Positions 8,901 to 15,765 of a stretch of DNA of 40,017 bases are shown here, piece after piece. The position numbers and the translations under genes were made by a program. Source of the stretch: Nitrosomonadales bacterium (lineage in GTDB: Bacteria > Pseudomonadota > Gammaproteobacteria > Burkholderiales > Gallionellaceae). The stretch covers positions 1 to 40,017 of the forward strand of contig JACPYR010000025.1 in NCBI GenBank assembly GCA_016195965.1. Reading direction: 5' to 3'. The first letter of the stretch is position 1; every line of letters begins with the position of its first letter. The notes beneath the pieces are model-generated. The model was not told the origin of the DNA. It was given only the letters and a program-made list of their open reading frames with translations, and made no database searches.

Positions 8901-9620
8901 CAGCTACAACTGTATTATCAGCTGCAGGTTGATGGCGATCATCGCGCTATCGGGGCAGAGGCACTGATCCGCTGGAAGCACCCCAGGCGCGGCATGGTTC
9001 CACCAGGGCAGTTCATCCCAATCGCGGAGGAAAGTTCGCTGATACTCGATATCGGGCATTGGGTGATCGAAACCGCCTGCCGGCAATTGGCCGCATGGAG
9101 GCAAGATGAGCGGCGGCGCCATCTGATACTCGCGATCAATGTCAGCGCCCAGCAATTTCAGATGGTCGATTTTGTGCCGCACCTGGAAGAGGTGATAACC
9201 AAATATGGCGTGACACCGCAAAAACTGAAACTGGAATTGACCGAAAGCGTGGTGCTGGGCAACGTGGCCGATGTGGTGAGCAAGATGCATGCGCTGAAGG
9301 CGCTGGGAGTGAGGCTGTCGCTGGATGATTTCGGCACCGGTTATTCATCGCTGGCTTACCTGAAACAGTTGCCTCTGGATCAGATCAAGATAGACCAGAG
9401 TTTCGTGCGCGACGTCATCACCGATCCCAACGATGCAGTGATGGTGCAGACCATTATCGATATGGCGCAGAACTTTCGCCTGAACGTGATTGCCGAGGGG
9501 GTGGAAACCGAAGCGCAATTAATCTTCCTCAAGCAGAACGGCTGCATGGCCTACCAGGGTTATTTGTTCAGCAGGCCGTTGCCGATTGAGGAGTTTGAAG
9601 TGTTGCTGGCGGGGATGTAG
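5955..9620 (+). CDS. Membrane c-di-GMP sensor: Cache-HAMP-PAS-PAS-PAS-GGDEF-EAL
   Basis: 1221 residues. TM1 is at about 7-27, a double-Cache-like periplasmic domain at 30-312 (FLITTQGEIVYT, IAAPIMVDGKFRGVFAVQL) and TM2 at about 313-333. HAMP at 334-386 and a coiled coil follow. Then come three PAS domains at about 425-545, 553-668 and 670-790, each ending in a FLRDIT/FSDIT motif. The GGDEF domain spans about 800-962, with GGDEF at 870-874 preceded at the standard distance by the inhibitory RxxD (READ). The EAL domain spans about 980-1221, with EALIRW at 1002 and DDFGTGYSSL. Both output motifs are intact, so it could make c-di-GMP, degrade it, or switch. Translation is coupled by a 4-base overlap to the upstream binding protein, its likely ligand-presenting partner. 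Confidence 0.93.
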   Translation: MKISTRLLLLFMLLAVLPLALFSYFNLQQDEASLRAEALGRMSRLADKKVIQIRSYLGERVQDVGFLARGPLAMGAINVLPDIYLSGRLHGPAYAREDALTRNYFSRYVEESGLFYDVFLITTQGEIVYTQKHEADFATNLMTGPWSESQLAQAFRNSRMTLEPVISDYEFYAPSSAPALFIAAPIMVDGKFRGVFAVQLGNAAFYRVARDATGLGQSGEAVFAQRDGDGVLHTTPLKYKDDAALKFRVQHHVNGENAMFRAVSGESGVGMRQDYRGKQTVAAWRYLPELGWGMVVKMDADEVLAPIGRQRMLTLEALLGLLLLAGLAAYFFGRQISEPLKSLAQTVGEMAMGNLNRRANESAPGELGLFAQAFNRMAENLQGLYRVQEERIEERTRELHAANEQLQMEINVRKQSMMKLQENEESLRLVLEQALDAVIIMDEEGRVAEWNGEAARIFGFRRDEVIGKELADLIIPPPLREAHRQGMQRLLATNESRIIGKRIEVKAIRRNGGEFPVELSITKIYRGERVLFSAFLRDITERKHAETVLKKHKKVLDLASDGFWMVDMQGNLIEVNQAYADISGYTVDELVRMCISQLEAKEQPEATKAHIEKVMAQGYDRFETRHRHKHGHEIDIEVTASFLSEAQQFAVFLRDITAQKLVENRLRVEAVAFETHEGIMVTDANANIIRVNQAFQQITGYAPEEVAGRNPRLLSSGRHDREFYAGLWGTLLEQGTWSGEIWDKRKNGEIYPKWLTISAVKDVRGNTTEYVAIFSDITARKRAEEDIRNLAFYDALTGLPNRRLLMDRAQLALSLSERSHHCGALLFLDMDRFKTLNDTLGHDFGDLMLVEVARRVQACVREADTVARLGGDEFVVLIEEIGANLQEASQKVALIAEKIRATLTLPYMLNEHEYHSSTSIGVCMYRGHSEPVDVLMKHADMAMYQAKDSGRNAVRFFDPLMQQAVEAHAELEADLRGALPNRQLQLYYQLQVDGDHRAIGAEALIRWKHPRRGMVPPGQFIPIAEESSLILDIGHWVIETACRQLAAWRQDERRRHLILAINVSAQQFQMVDFVPHLEEVITKYGVTPQKLKLELTESVVLGNVADVVSKMHALKALGVRLSLDDFGTGYSSLAYLKQLPLDQIKIDQSFVRDVITDPNDAVMVQTIIDMAQNFRLNVIAEGVETEAQLIFLKQNGCMAYQGYLFSRPLPIEEFEVLLAGM

Positions 9621-9630
9621 GGGCAGGCCG

Positions 9631-10869
9631 TTATATCTGGCCGACATCCTGGTCATGACCGTGGCGTTTATATAGCATGGTCATGATGCCGGACAGCATC
9701 AGTCCGAACACCAGGATGATCAGGTAGATGCTGAGATCCAGCTTCTGCATCGCCGCGTACAGGCCCAGCATCGCGAAGATGCTCAGGTTCTCATTGAAAT
9801 TCTGCACCGCGATCGAGCTGCCTGCACCCATCAGCAAATGCCCGCGATGTTGCAGCATCGCATTCATTGGCACCACGAAATAGCCGCCCATCGCGCCGAT
9901 CACAACCAGCAGGGAAGTCGCCAGCACGCTGTTGGTGATGGGGATCATCAGCAGCACCATCAAGCCCATCGCGATGCCGACCGGCAGCACTTTCACCGAA
10001 TGTTCCAGCTTGACGAATTTTGCCGCCAGTACCGCGCCGATGGCGATGCCGATCGCTACCCAAGCCGTCAATGCCGCCGCGTGCGCCATGTCGTAGTGGA
10101 GTGCAATGGCCGCCCAGCCGAGCACCAGCAGGCGCAGCGTGGCGCCGGTACCCCAGAACAGTGTGGTGACCGCCAGCGAAACTTGCCCCAGCGGATCTTT
10201 CCACAGCAGCTTGAAGCAGTGCCAGAATTCGGAAAGCAAGAAAACGGGATTGCGGCTGAGCGGTTTGTGGTCTATCGCCAGGCGCGGGATGTAAAGGTTG
10301 AACCAGGCGGCGACAATGTATATCCCGGCAATGATCGTTATCGCCAGTTCCGGTGGAGTATCGATACCCGTTTCAATGAATGGCACGTCCCACCACTGCA
10401 ACATCGGTTCTGCGATGACCGGACTGATCAGCACGCCACCGATGACGGCGCCCAAAACGATGGCGAGCACGGTCAGGCCTTCCATCCAGCTGTTCGCCAA
10501 TACCAGTTTTCCGGGTGGCAGGTATTCGGTGAGGATGCCATATTTTGCCGGGGAGTAGGTCGCCGCACCGAAGCCGACCAGGCCGTAAGCGAGTAAAGGA
10601 TTAACCCCGAACAACATCGCGGCACATCCTGCGATTTTGATGTTGTTGCTGATGAACATTACGCGTCCCTTGGGCAGCGAGTCGGCAAAAGCGCCCACGA
10701 ACGGGGCCAGAACAATATAGGAGAAGATGAAGGCCTCCTGCAATACCGGCGTGTACCAATTCGGCTCATGCAAATATTGCAACAGGGCGATGGCGGCGAA
10801 CAGCAGGGCATTGTCGGCGAGCGCGGAAAAGAACTGCGCCGCCAGGATGATGTAGAAACCGGGATTCAT
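9631..10869 (-). CDS. lplT: Lysophospholipid transporter LplT (MFS)
   Basis: Inner-membrane carrier that flips lysophospholipids inward for re-acylation. The 412-residue product has about 12 hydrophobic segments. The N-terminus MNPGFYIILAAQFFSALADNALLFAAIALL is typical of LplT, as are YSPAKYGILTEYLPPGKLVLANSWMEG and MNAMLQHRGHLLMGAGSSIAVQNFNEN. There is no fused acyltransferase domain (contrast the Aas fusions of some bacteria). It converges on the GGDEF-EAL gene, with only 10 bases between the two stops, and diverges from alr. Confidence 0.92.
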   Translation of the reverse strand: MNPGFYIILAAQFFSALADNALLFAAIALLQYLHEPNWYTPVLQEAFIFSYIVLAPFVGAFADSLPKGRVMFISNNIKIAGCAAMLFGVNPLLAYGLVGFGAATYSPAKYGILTEYLPPGKLVLANSWMEGLTVLAIVLGAVIGGVLISPVIAEPMLQWWDVPFIETGIDTPPELAITIIAGIYIVAAWFNLYIPRLAIDHKPLSRNPVFLLSEFWHCFKLLWKDPLGQVSLAVTTLFWGTGATLRLLVLGWAAIALHYDMAHAAALTAWVAIGIAIGAVLAAKFVKLEHSVKVLPVGIAMGLMVLLMIPITNSVLATSLLVVIGAMGGYFVVPMNAMLQHRGHLLMGAGSSIAVQNFNENLSIFAMLGLYAAMQKLDLSIYLIILVFGLMLSGIMTMLYKRHGHDQDVGQI

Positions 10870-10968
10870 TCAACTGAGTTCATATTGATCAGTTCGTTTT
10901 ATAACACGAAAGTATTGCCCCTGCTATCATTCATGTCTCTTAAAAACTCTTGCGATAAATCAGCTTTC

Positions 10969-12033
10969 ATGGCACGACCGATACAAGCCCATATTGATCT
11001 GGGCGCGCTGGAGCATAATCTTCGGCTGGCGCGCCGCGCCGCGCCGACCGCACGCATCATGTCCGTGATCAAGGCTGAGGGCTACGGGCATGGCTTGTTG
11101 CGCGCCGCCGAGGCGCTGGCAGCGACGGACGGATTTGCGCTGCTGGATATTCGGGATGCGGTGCGCCTGCGTGAAGCGGGTTACCGCCAGACCATCCTGC
11201 TGCTGGAAGGATTTTTCGGCGCCGAGGACTTGCACTTGCTGGCCGAATATGACTTGACCAGTGTGATCCACAGCGCGTATCAGGTCGCGATGCTGGACGC
11301 CTACCCTGCCCGCAAAAATCTCGATGTCTGGCTCAAGCTCAACACCGGCATGAACCGGCTGGGTTTCGCGCCGCAGCAGGTGGCGCAGGCGATGGAGCAG
11401 TTGCGCCGCCATCGCGCGGTGCGCGACATTACGCTGATGACGCATTTCGCCAATGCCGACGAGGCGCGCGGCATCGCCGAGCCGCTCGCGCTGTTCAACG
11501 ATGTGGCTGCACCATACCGTGTGGCGCGCTCGCTGGCGAATTCCGCCGCGATATTGCGCTATCCGGAAACGCATGGCGATTGGGTGCGCGCCGGCATCAT
11601 GCTGTATGGCTCGTCACCGTTCGCCGAGGTCGGCGCGCAACAACTCGGACTCAGGCCCGCGATGACGCTTTCCAGCCGTATCATCGCCACTCAGGAATTG
11701 TGTAGCGGCGACGAGGTGGGGTATGGCGCCCAGTTCCGCGCAGGGCATAATATGCGCATCGGCATCGTCGCCTGCGGCTATGCGGACGGCTATCCTCGTT
11801 GCGCACCGAACGGTGCGCCGATACTGGTGGATGGGCAGCGCGCTAAAATACTCGGGCGAGTGTCTATGGACATGCTGTACGTGGATTTGAGTGACTCGCC
11901 GCAAGCCGGGATCGGCAGCCGCGTGGTGCTGTGGGGCGAGGATATGCCGATAGACGAAGTGGCGCGCGCCGCCGGAACGGTCGGCTACGAATTGATGTGC
12001 GCGCTGGCCAGGCGTGTGCCGGTGGTGGTTTGA
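10969..12033 (+). CDS. alr: Alanine racemase
   Basis: PLP enzyme converting L- to D-alanine for peptidoglycan. About 354 residues starting MARPIQAHIDLGALEHNLRLAR. The PLP lysine lies in VIKAEGYGHG, where the family consensus is KANAYGHG, a mild substitution around the conserved K and YGHG. The C-terminal VGYGAQF carries the second catalytic residue, Tyr; GYADGYPR and LGRVSMDM are also present. The open frame extends upstream into lplT, and an ATG at 10933 is possible. 10969 is preferred by homology. The start lies 99 bases from that of divergent lplT, so the two promoters must share this short gap. Confidence 0.95.
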   Translation: MARPIQAHIDLGALEHNLRLARRAAPTARIMSVIKAEGYGHGLLRAAEALAATDGFALLDIRDAVRLREAGYRQTILLLEGFFGAEDLHLLAEYDLTSVIHSAYQVAMLDAYPARKNLDVWLKLNTGMNRLGFAPQQVAQAMEQLRRHRAVRDITLMTHFANADEARGIAEPLALFNDVAAPYRVARSLANSAAILRYPETHGDWVRAGIMLYGSSPFAEVGAQQLGLRPAMTLSSRIIATQELCSGDEVGYGAQFRAGHNMRIGIVACGYADGYPRCAPNGAPILVDGQRAKILGRVSMDMLYVDLSDSPQAGIGSRVVLWGEDMPIDEVARAAGTVGYELMCALARRVPVVV

Positions 12034-12051
12034 GACAATCATAAAAAATCG

Positions 12052-12214
12052 GCCACAGAGAGCACAGAGTCCACAGAGAAAACCATTGTTTTTCACATTG
12101 GATTGACTTATGGAGAGAACAGGAAATGCTTCTCGCAGGTAATTCGCGTAGAGGCCATTCGCAAAATATGGGTCACCCGCTTCGATCTCTGTGACCTCTG
12201 TGTTCTCTGTGGCT
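12052..12214. repeat. Hairpin repeat of the CACAGAG type between alr and mtnP
   Basis: The left arm, from about 12052 (GCCACAGAGAGCACAGAGTC), and the right arm, 12185-12214, are inverted copies of each other built of 9-10 base CACAGAG units, separated by about 105 bases. Related copies are at 19877-20005 and, in a GCAGAGG variant, at 39948-40009. The element fills most of the 212-base gap after alr. It has no run of Ts after the hairpin, so it is not a classical terminator. Confidence 0.65.
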
Positions 12215-12245
12215 AGAATTTATTAGGATAAAGTGAGGTGGCGAT

Positions 12246-13127
12246 ATGTTAGGCATCATCGGCGGCAGCGGGGTATACAACATCGAAGGGCTGGCGAACA
12301 CGCGCTGGGTCAAGGCGGCATCTTCATTTGGAGAGCCGTCGGACGAGGTGCTGATCGGCGAACTGCCCATTGGAGAATTGCAGTCACAGCCCATCGCCTT
12401 CCTGCCGCGCCACGGGCGCGGCCACAAGATACCGCCATCTGAGATCAATTTCCGCGCCAACATCGATGCGATGAAAAGGCTGGGCGTGACCGACATCGTC
12501 TCGGTCAGCGCGGTGGGTTCGCTGCACGAGAGCCTCTCACCCGGCATGTTCGTGATCGTCGACCAGTTCATCGACCGCACCTTTGCGCGCGAAAAAAGTT
12601 TTTTCGGCAGCGGCCTGGTCGCGCATGTTTCGATGGCACATCCGGTGTGTCACCGTCTCGGCGATCACCTGTATGCTGCGGCGCAGCAGACCGGCATCTC
12701 CGTGGTGCGCGGCGGGACTTATTTAGTCATGGAAGGCCCGCAGTTCTCCAGCCTGGCCGAATCCGAACTATACCGCTCGTGGAAATGCGACGTGATCGGC
12801 ATGACCAACATGCCCGAAGCCAAGCTCGCCAGAGAGGCCGAGATTTGCTACGCGACCGTCGCGATGGTCACCGACTACGATTGCTGGCATCCCGACCACG
12901 ACAACGTCACGGTCGAGGCGATCGTCAAGGTGCTGCTGGCCAATGCCGACAAGGCGCGCTCGCTGGTGAAGACCGTTGCGCCGCTGGTGCATCGCGATGC
13001 GAAGGCCTGCGACTGCGGCTGCCGCAGCGCGCTGCAATACGCGATCATCACCGCGCCGGAAGCGCGCGACGCGAAGATGGTCGAGAAGCTGTCCGCAGTG
13101 GCTGGGCGGATGTTGAAAAATAGTTGA
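12246..13127 (+). CDS. mtnP: S-methyl-5'-thioadenosine phosphorylase
   Basis: Phosphorolysis of methylthioadenosine (and probably 5'-deoxyadenosine) to adenine plus the sugar 1-phosphate. The 293-residue product has MLGIIGGSGVYNIEG at the phosphate-binding N-terminus and LPRHGRGHKIPPSEINFRANI. MEGPQFSS (162-169) and MTNMPEAKLAREAE follow. TDYDCWH, with D210 and D212, matches the aspartates that read a 6-amino purine in MTA phosphorylases, which argues against inosine specificity. A good ribosome site (GAGGTGG) precedes the ATG. It heads a run of MTA-salvage genes (apt, mtnA, aldolase-SDR). Confidence 0.92.
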   Translation: MLGIIGGSGVYNIEGLANTRWVKAASSFGEPSDEVLIGELPIGELQSQPIAFLPRHGRGHKIPPSEINFRANIDAMKRLGVTDIVSVSAVGSLHESLSPGMFVIVDQFIDRTFAREKSFFGSGLVAHVSMAHPVCHRLGDHLYAAAQQTGISVVRGGTYLVMEGPQFSSLAESELYRSWKCDVIGMTNMPEAKLAREAEICYATVAMVTDYDCWHPDHDNVTVEAIVKVLLANADKARSLVKTVAPLVHRDAKACDCGCRSALQYAIITAPEARDAKMVEKLSAVAGRMLKNS

Positions 13128-13181
13128 TAGTCGCTAGACGTTAGCCAATAGTTAAAGCAAACCCCAAAGATGCATTACATT

Positions 13182-13244
13182 GACTACCGACTACCGACTA
13201 CCGACTACCGACTACCGACTAACGACTAACGACTAACGACTAAC
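13182..13244 (+). repeat. Heptanucleotide tandem repeat: 5 x GACTACC then 4 x GACTAAC
   Basis: Nine perfect-length 7-base units occupy the 63 bases that end 6 bases before the ATG of apt, where a ribosome-binding site would be expected. The third-last base of the unit changes from C to A partway, suggesting expansion of two variants. Degenerate relatives (GATAGTCGCTAGACGTTAGCC) lie just upstream at 13126-13150. Confidence 0.95.
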
Positions 13245-13250
13245 TCCATC

Positions 13251-13778
13251 ATGCCTATCAAATCCAAAATCCGCACCGTCCCGCACTACCCCAAGCAGGG
13301 CATACAGTTTCGCGACATCACCACGCTGCTCAAGGACCCGGAGGGGTTCCGTACCACGATAGATGATCTGGTGGCGCGCTATCAAGACGTGAAGATCGAC
13401 AAGATCGCGGGCATCGAGTCGCGTGGCTTCATCCTCGGTGCGCCGCTGGCTTATGCGCTGAACAAAGGCTTCATCCCGATTCGCAAGAAGGGCAAACTGC
13501 CCGGCGCAACCATAGGTCACGACTATGCGCTCGAATACGGCACAGACCGGATCGAGATCCACACCGACGCGATCCAGAAGGGCGACCGCGTGCTGCTGGT
13601 GGATGACCTGATCGCCACCGGCGGCACCGCAGAAGCCGCTTGCTTATTGATTGAGAAAATGGGCGGCAAGATCGTCGAGTGCTGCTTCATCATCGACCTG
13701 CCGGATATCGGCGGACACGCGCGGCTGGAGAAAATGGGGCAGAAGGTGTTTGCGCTGTGCGAGTTCGAAGGGGATTAG
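13251..13778 (+). CDS. apt: Adenine phosphoribosyltransferase
   Basis: Converts adenine and PRPP to AMP, recapturing the adenine freed by MtnP next door. The 175-residue product is of normal length. The PRPP loop is [17 protein letters not shown], with [14 protein letters not shown] and [14 protein letters not shown] in the N-terminal half and RKKGKLPG in the flexible loop. The ATG at 13251 directly follows a 63-base heptamer tandem array and has no recognisable Shine-Dalgarno sequence, which is odd for a housekeeping gene. The TAG stop sits at the left edge of a 146-base hairpin element. Confidence 0.95.
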   Translation: MPIKSKIRTVPHYPKQGIQFRDITTLLKDPEGFRTTIDDLVARYQDVKIDKIAGIESRGFILGAPLAYALNKGFIPIRKKGKLPGATIGHDYALEYGTDRIEIHTDAIQKGDRVLLVDDLIATGGTAEAACLLIEKMGGKIVECCFIIDLPDIGGHARLEKMGQKVFALCEFEGD

Positions 13779-13923
13779 TGGAAACCTGTAAAAATCTACT
13801 GCGCGGTTCGATAGCGGCGTTGCGCGGTACTCGAAATCCTCATGTACTTTAAGTACATTCCGGTTTCTGCGTTCCGTGCGCCTTGCTCTCGAACCGCTCG
13901 CTACGATTTTTATCAGGTTCCAC
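13778..13923. repeat. 146-bp inverted-repeat (hairpin) element centred on a 17-bp palindrome
   Basis: The ends GTGGAAACCTGTAAAAATC (13778-13796) and the reverse complement at 13905-13923 (GTGGAACCTGATAAAAATC) are near-identical. Homology continues inward to the central palindrome ATGTACTTTAAGTACAT (13842-13858), which is exactly at the midpoint. It starts on the apt stop codon. It could act as a bidirectional transcript-ending hairpin or be a MITE-like repeat. Confidence 0.75.
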
Positions 13924-13953
13924 GAGGTTGAATAAACATCCGTGGATGCGGGC

Positions 13954-14547
13954 ATGAACGAAGATACACCAGAAATTGATGATCCTGAATTGCGATGGCC
14001 TCAGAAGGGTGATCGCCTATTTTTTGAGTTTTCATGGGCATACGATGCGCGCGTCACTGGCGATCCGAAAGAACGCTTTTATCGCATGCCAATGGGATAT
14101 AAAAGAGCGGGTGACATTCTCATCGATCAGGCGGCTACTAGTGTGGTTGATCGCATGAACATTATTTATGCAGCGCTTTTTTGTTATAGGCAATCTATAG
14201 AGCTTTACTTAAAGCAATTGATTGATGAATTTGGCAAGGAAAAAAAATTTTCGCCCAAAAACACTCATGACCTTAATCGGCTTTGGGAAAGGTTTGTGTG
14301 TATAGCTAATGAGAGAGGTGGCTGCGAATCAATGGGATTTATTGAAGCACAAAAACTGATTGAAGAAATGCATGATTTCGATCAAAACTCGGATGGATTT
14401 CGGTTCCCTGATAATGCCCATGGTGAGCCATTTTTTTCAAATGACAAAAGTATCGACTTAAACAATGTGCGAGAAGTAATGCAAGGCTTAGGGAATTTCT
14501 TTGAATGTTTCTATCTTGATTGGAGCAATGCGAACTTCACACCATGA
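13954..14547 (+). CDS. Unrecognised protein, HEPN-like helical pattern
   Basis: 197 residues from the ATG at 13954; an in-frame ATG at 13942 would add four. It is clearly more AT-rich than its neighbours (runs such as AAAAAAATTTT and many AAA/TTT codons), pointing to recent acquisition. [21 protein letters not shown] followed about 20 residues later by [12 protein letters not shown] resembles the two-helix pattern of HEPN domains (RQ..ELYLK ... THDL..L). The catalytic R-x4-6-H of toxin-type HEPN nucleases is not seen. No signal peptide or membrane segment. It lies between apt and mtnA, and its TGA overlaps the mtnA ATG (ATGA). Function unknown; the HEPN suggestion is by eye. Confidence 0.6.
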   Translation: MNEDTPEIDDPELRWPQKGDRLFFEFSWAYDARVTGDPKERFYRMPMGYKRAGDILIDQAATSVVDRMNIIYAALFCYRQSIELYLKQLIDEFGKEKKFSPKNTHDLNRLWERFVCIANERGGCESMGFIEAQKLIEEMHDFDQNSDGFRFPDNAHGEPFFSNDKSIDLNNVREVMQGLGNFFECFYLDWSNANFTP

Positions 14548-15620
14548 AAATTAACGGAACTCTATATCGCACCATCTGGCCCAGCGCCGACAACATGGCG
14601 GTTGAGATCATAGACCAGACCAGACTGCCGCACATCTTCACCACGCTGCGCCTTGAGAACATGCGCGACGCGGAGCGTGCGATCAAGGACATGCAGGTGC
14701 GCGGAGCACCCTTGATCGGCGTGACCGGGGCTTATGGCGTGGCGCTGGCTATGCAGCACCATGCTTCGGATGCCGCGCTGCAGGCGAGCTGCGATATGCT
14801 GCTCAAGGCGCGTCCGACCGCGGTGAATTTGCGCTGGGGCGTGGAGCGCATGCGCGCCTTCTTGGTACCCTTGCCGGAAAGCGAACGCGCTGCTGCGGCA
14901 TGGCAGGAGGCCGCTCGCATCGCCGACGAGGATGTGGAGATTTGCTCCAGCCTCGGTGAGCATGGCAGCGAGATCATTCGCGCTCTTTACCAGAAGAAAA
15001 ATTCGACAGTGAATATACTCACCCACTGCAACGCGGGCTGGCTGGCGACGGTGGACTGGGGCACGGCGCTGGCACCTATCTATAAGGCGTTCGATGCGGG
15101 CATTCCGCTGCATGTGTGGGTGGACGAGACCCGCCCGCGCAACCAGGGCGCGAGTCTCACCGCATGGGAGTTGGGCCAGCACGGCGTGCCGCACACGGTG
15201 ATCGCGGACAACACCGGCGGGCACCTGATGCAGCACGGCATGGTGGACATGGCGATCGTCGGCACCGACCGCGTCACCGCGCACGGAGACGTGTGCAACA
15301 AGATCGGCACTTATCTGAAGGCACTCGCTGCGTTTGATAACGGCGTGCCGTTCTATGTCGCGCTGCCCACGCCTACGATAGACTGGACGATACAGGATGG
15401 CGTGAAGGAAATTCCGATCGAGGAGCGCGCACAGGACGAGGTGACGCATATCTCCGGGCTGTGCGATGACGGGCAGGTGCGTACCGTGCAGGTGACGCCC
15501 AAGGGCTCGCGCGCCGCCAACTATGGCTTCGACGTGACCCCGGCCCGGCTGGTGACGGCGCTGATTACGGAAAAAGGCGTGGTGAAGGCGGATGCGGCGG
15601 CGATGCGGGTTTTATCTTGA
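14544..15620 (+). CDS. mtnA: S-methyl-5-thioribose-1-phosphate isomerase
   Basis: Isomerises methylthioribose 1-phosphate to methylthioribulose 1-phosphate, the step after MtnP. 358 residues of the eIF2B-like family. [20 protein letters not shown] carries the substrate loop, [12 protein letters not shown] the catalytic cysteine, and [20 protein letters not shown] the catalytic aspartate (GADRV in most members). An upstream in-frame TTG at 14520 exists. The ATG at 14544, overlapping the preceding stop, aligns with the family start. It sits directly before the aldolase-SDR gene, from which a CAGATT hairpin separates it. Confidence 0.95.
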   Translation: MKINGTLYRTIWPSADNMAVEIIDQTRLPHIFTTLRLENMRDAERAIKDMQVRGAPLIGVTGAYGVALAMQHHASDAALQASCDMLLKARPTAVNLRWGVERMRAFLVPLPESERAAAAWQEAARIADEDVEICSSLGEHGSEIIRALYQKKNSTVNILTHCNAGWLATVDWGTALAPIYKAFDAGIPLHVWVDETRPRNQGASLTAWELGQHGVPHTVIADNTGGHLMQHGMVDMAIVGTDRVTAHGDVCNKIGTYLKALAAFDNGVPFYVALPTPTIDWTIQDGVKEIPIEERAQDEVTHISGLCDDGQVRTVQVTPKGSRAANYGFDVTPARLVTALITEKGVVKADAAAMRVLS

Positions 15621-15631
15621 AACCCTTACTT

Positions 15632-15734
15632 ATCCGCAGATTAAAAAACTAAAATCGAGGCGGCGTTTAGCGCATGAGTATCAGATTTTTGTTTTTTGAT
15701 TTTAATCTGTGAAATCTGCGTAATCTGTGGATCA
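15632..15734. repeat. Hairpin repeat of the CGCAGATT type between mtnA and the aldolase-SDR gene
   Basis: The left arm, ATCCGCAGATTAAAA, and the right arm, TTTTAATCTGTGAAATCTGC and on through GTAATCTGTGGAT, are inverted copies of the same repeat seen at 1866-1968. The left arm is shortened. It occupies most of the 145-base gap. Confidence 0.65.
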
Positions 15735-15765
15735 AACTGTTTTTGAATTCTGATAGGAACAAGCA

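Noticed and set aside
12052..12214. Possible CRISPR array from short spaced repeats
   Set aside because: The units are 9-10 bases, contiguous and arranged as inverted arms; there are no 23-48 base repeats with unique spacers and no cas genes.
13182..13244. Possible iteron origin or integration site
   Set aside because: Heptamer units are perfect tandem copies without a Rep or integrase gene nearby; simple slippage repeat is the better reading.
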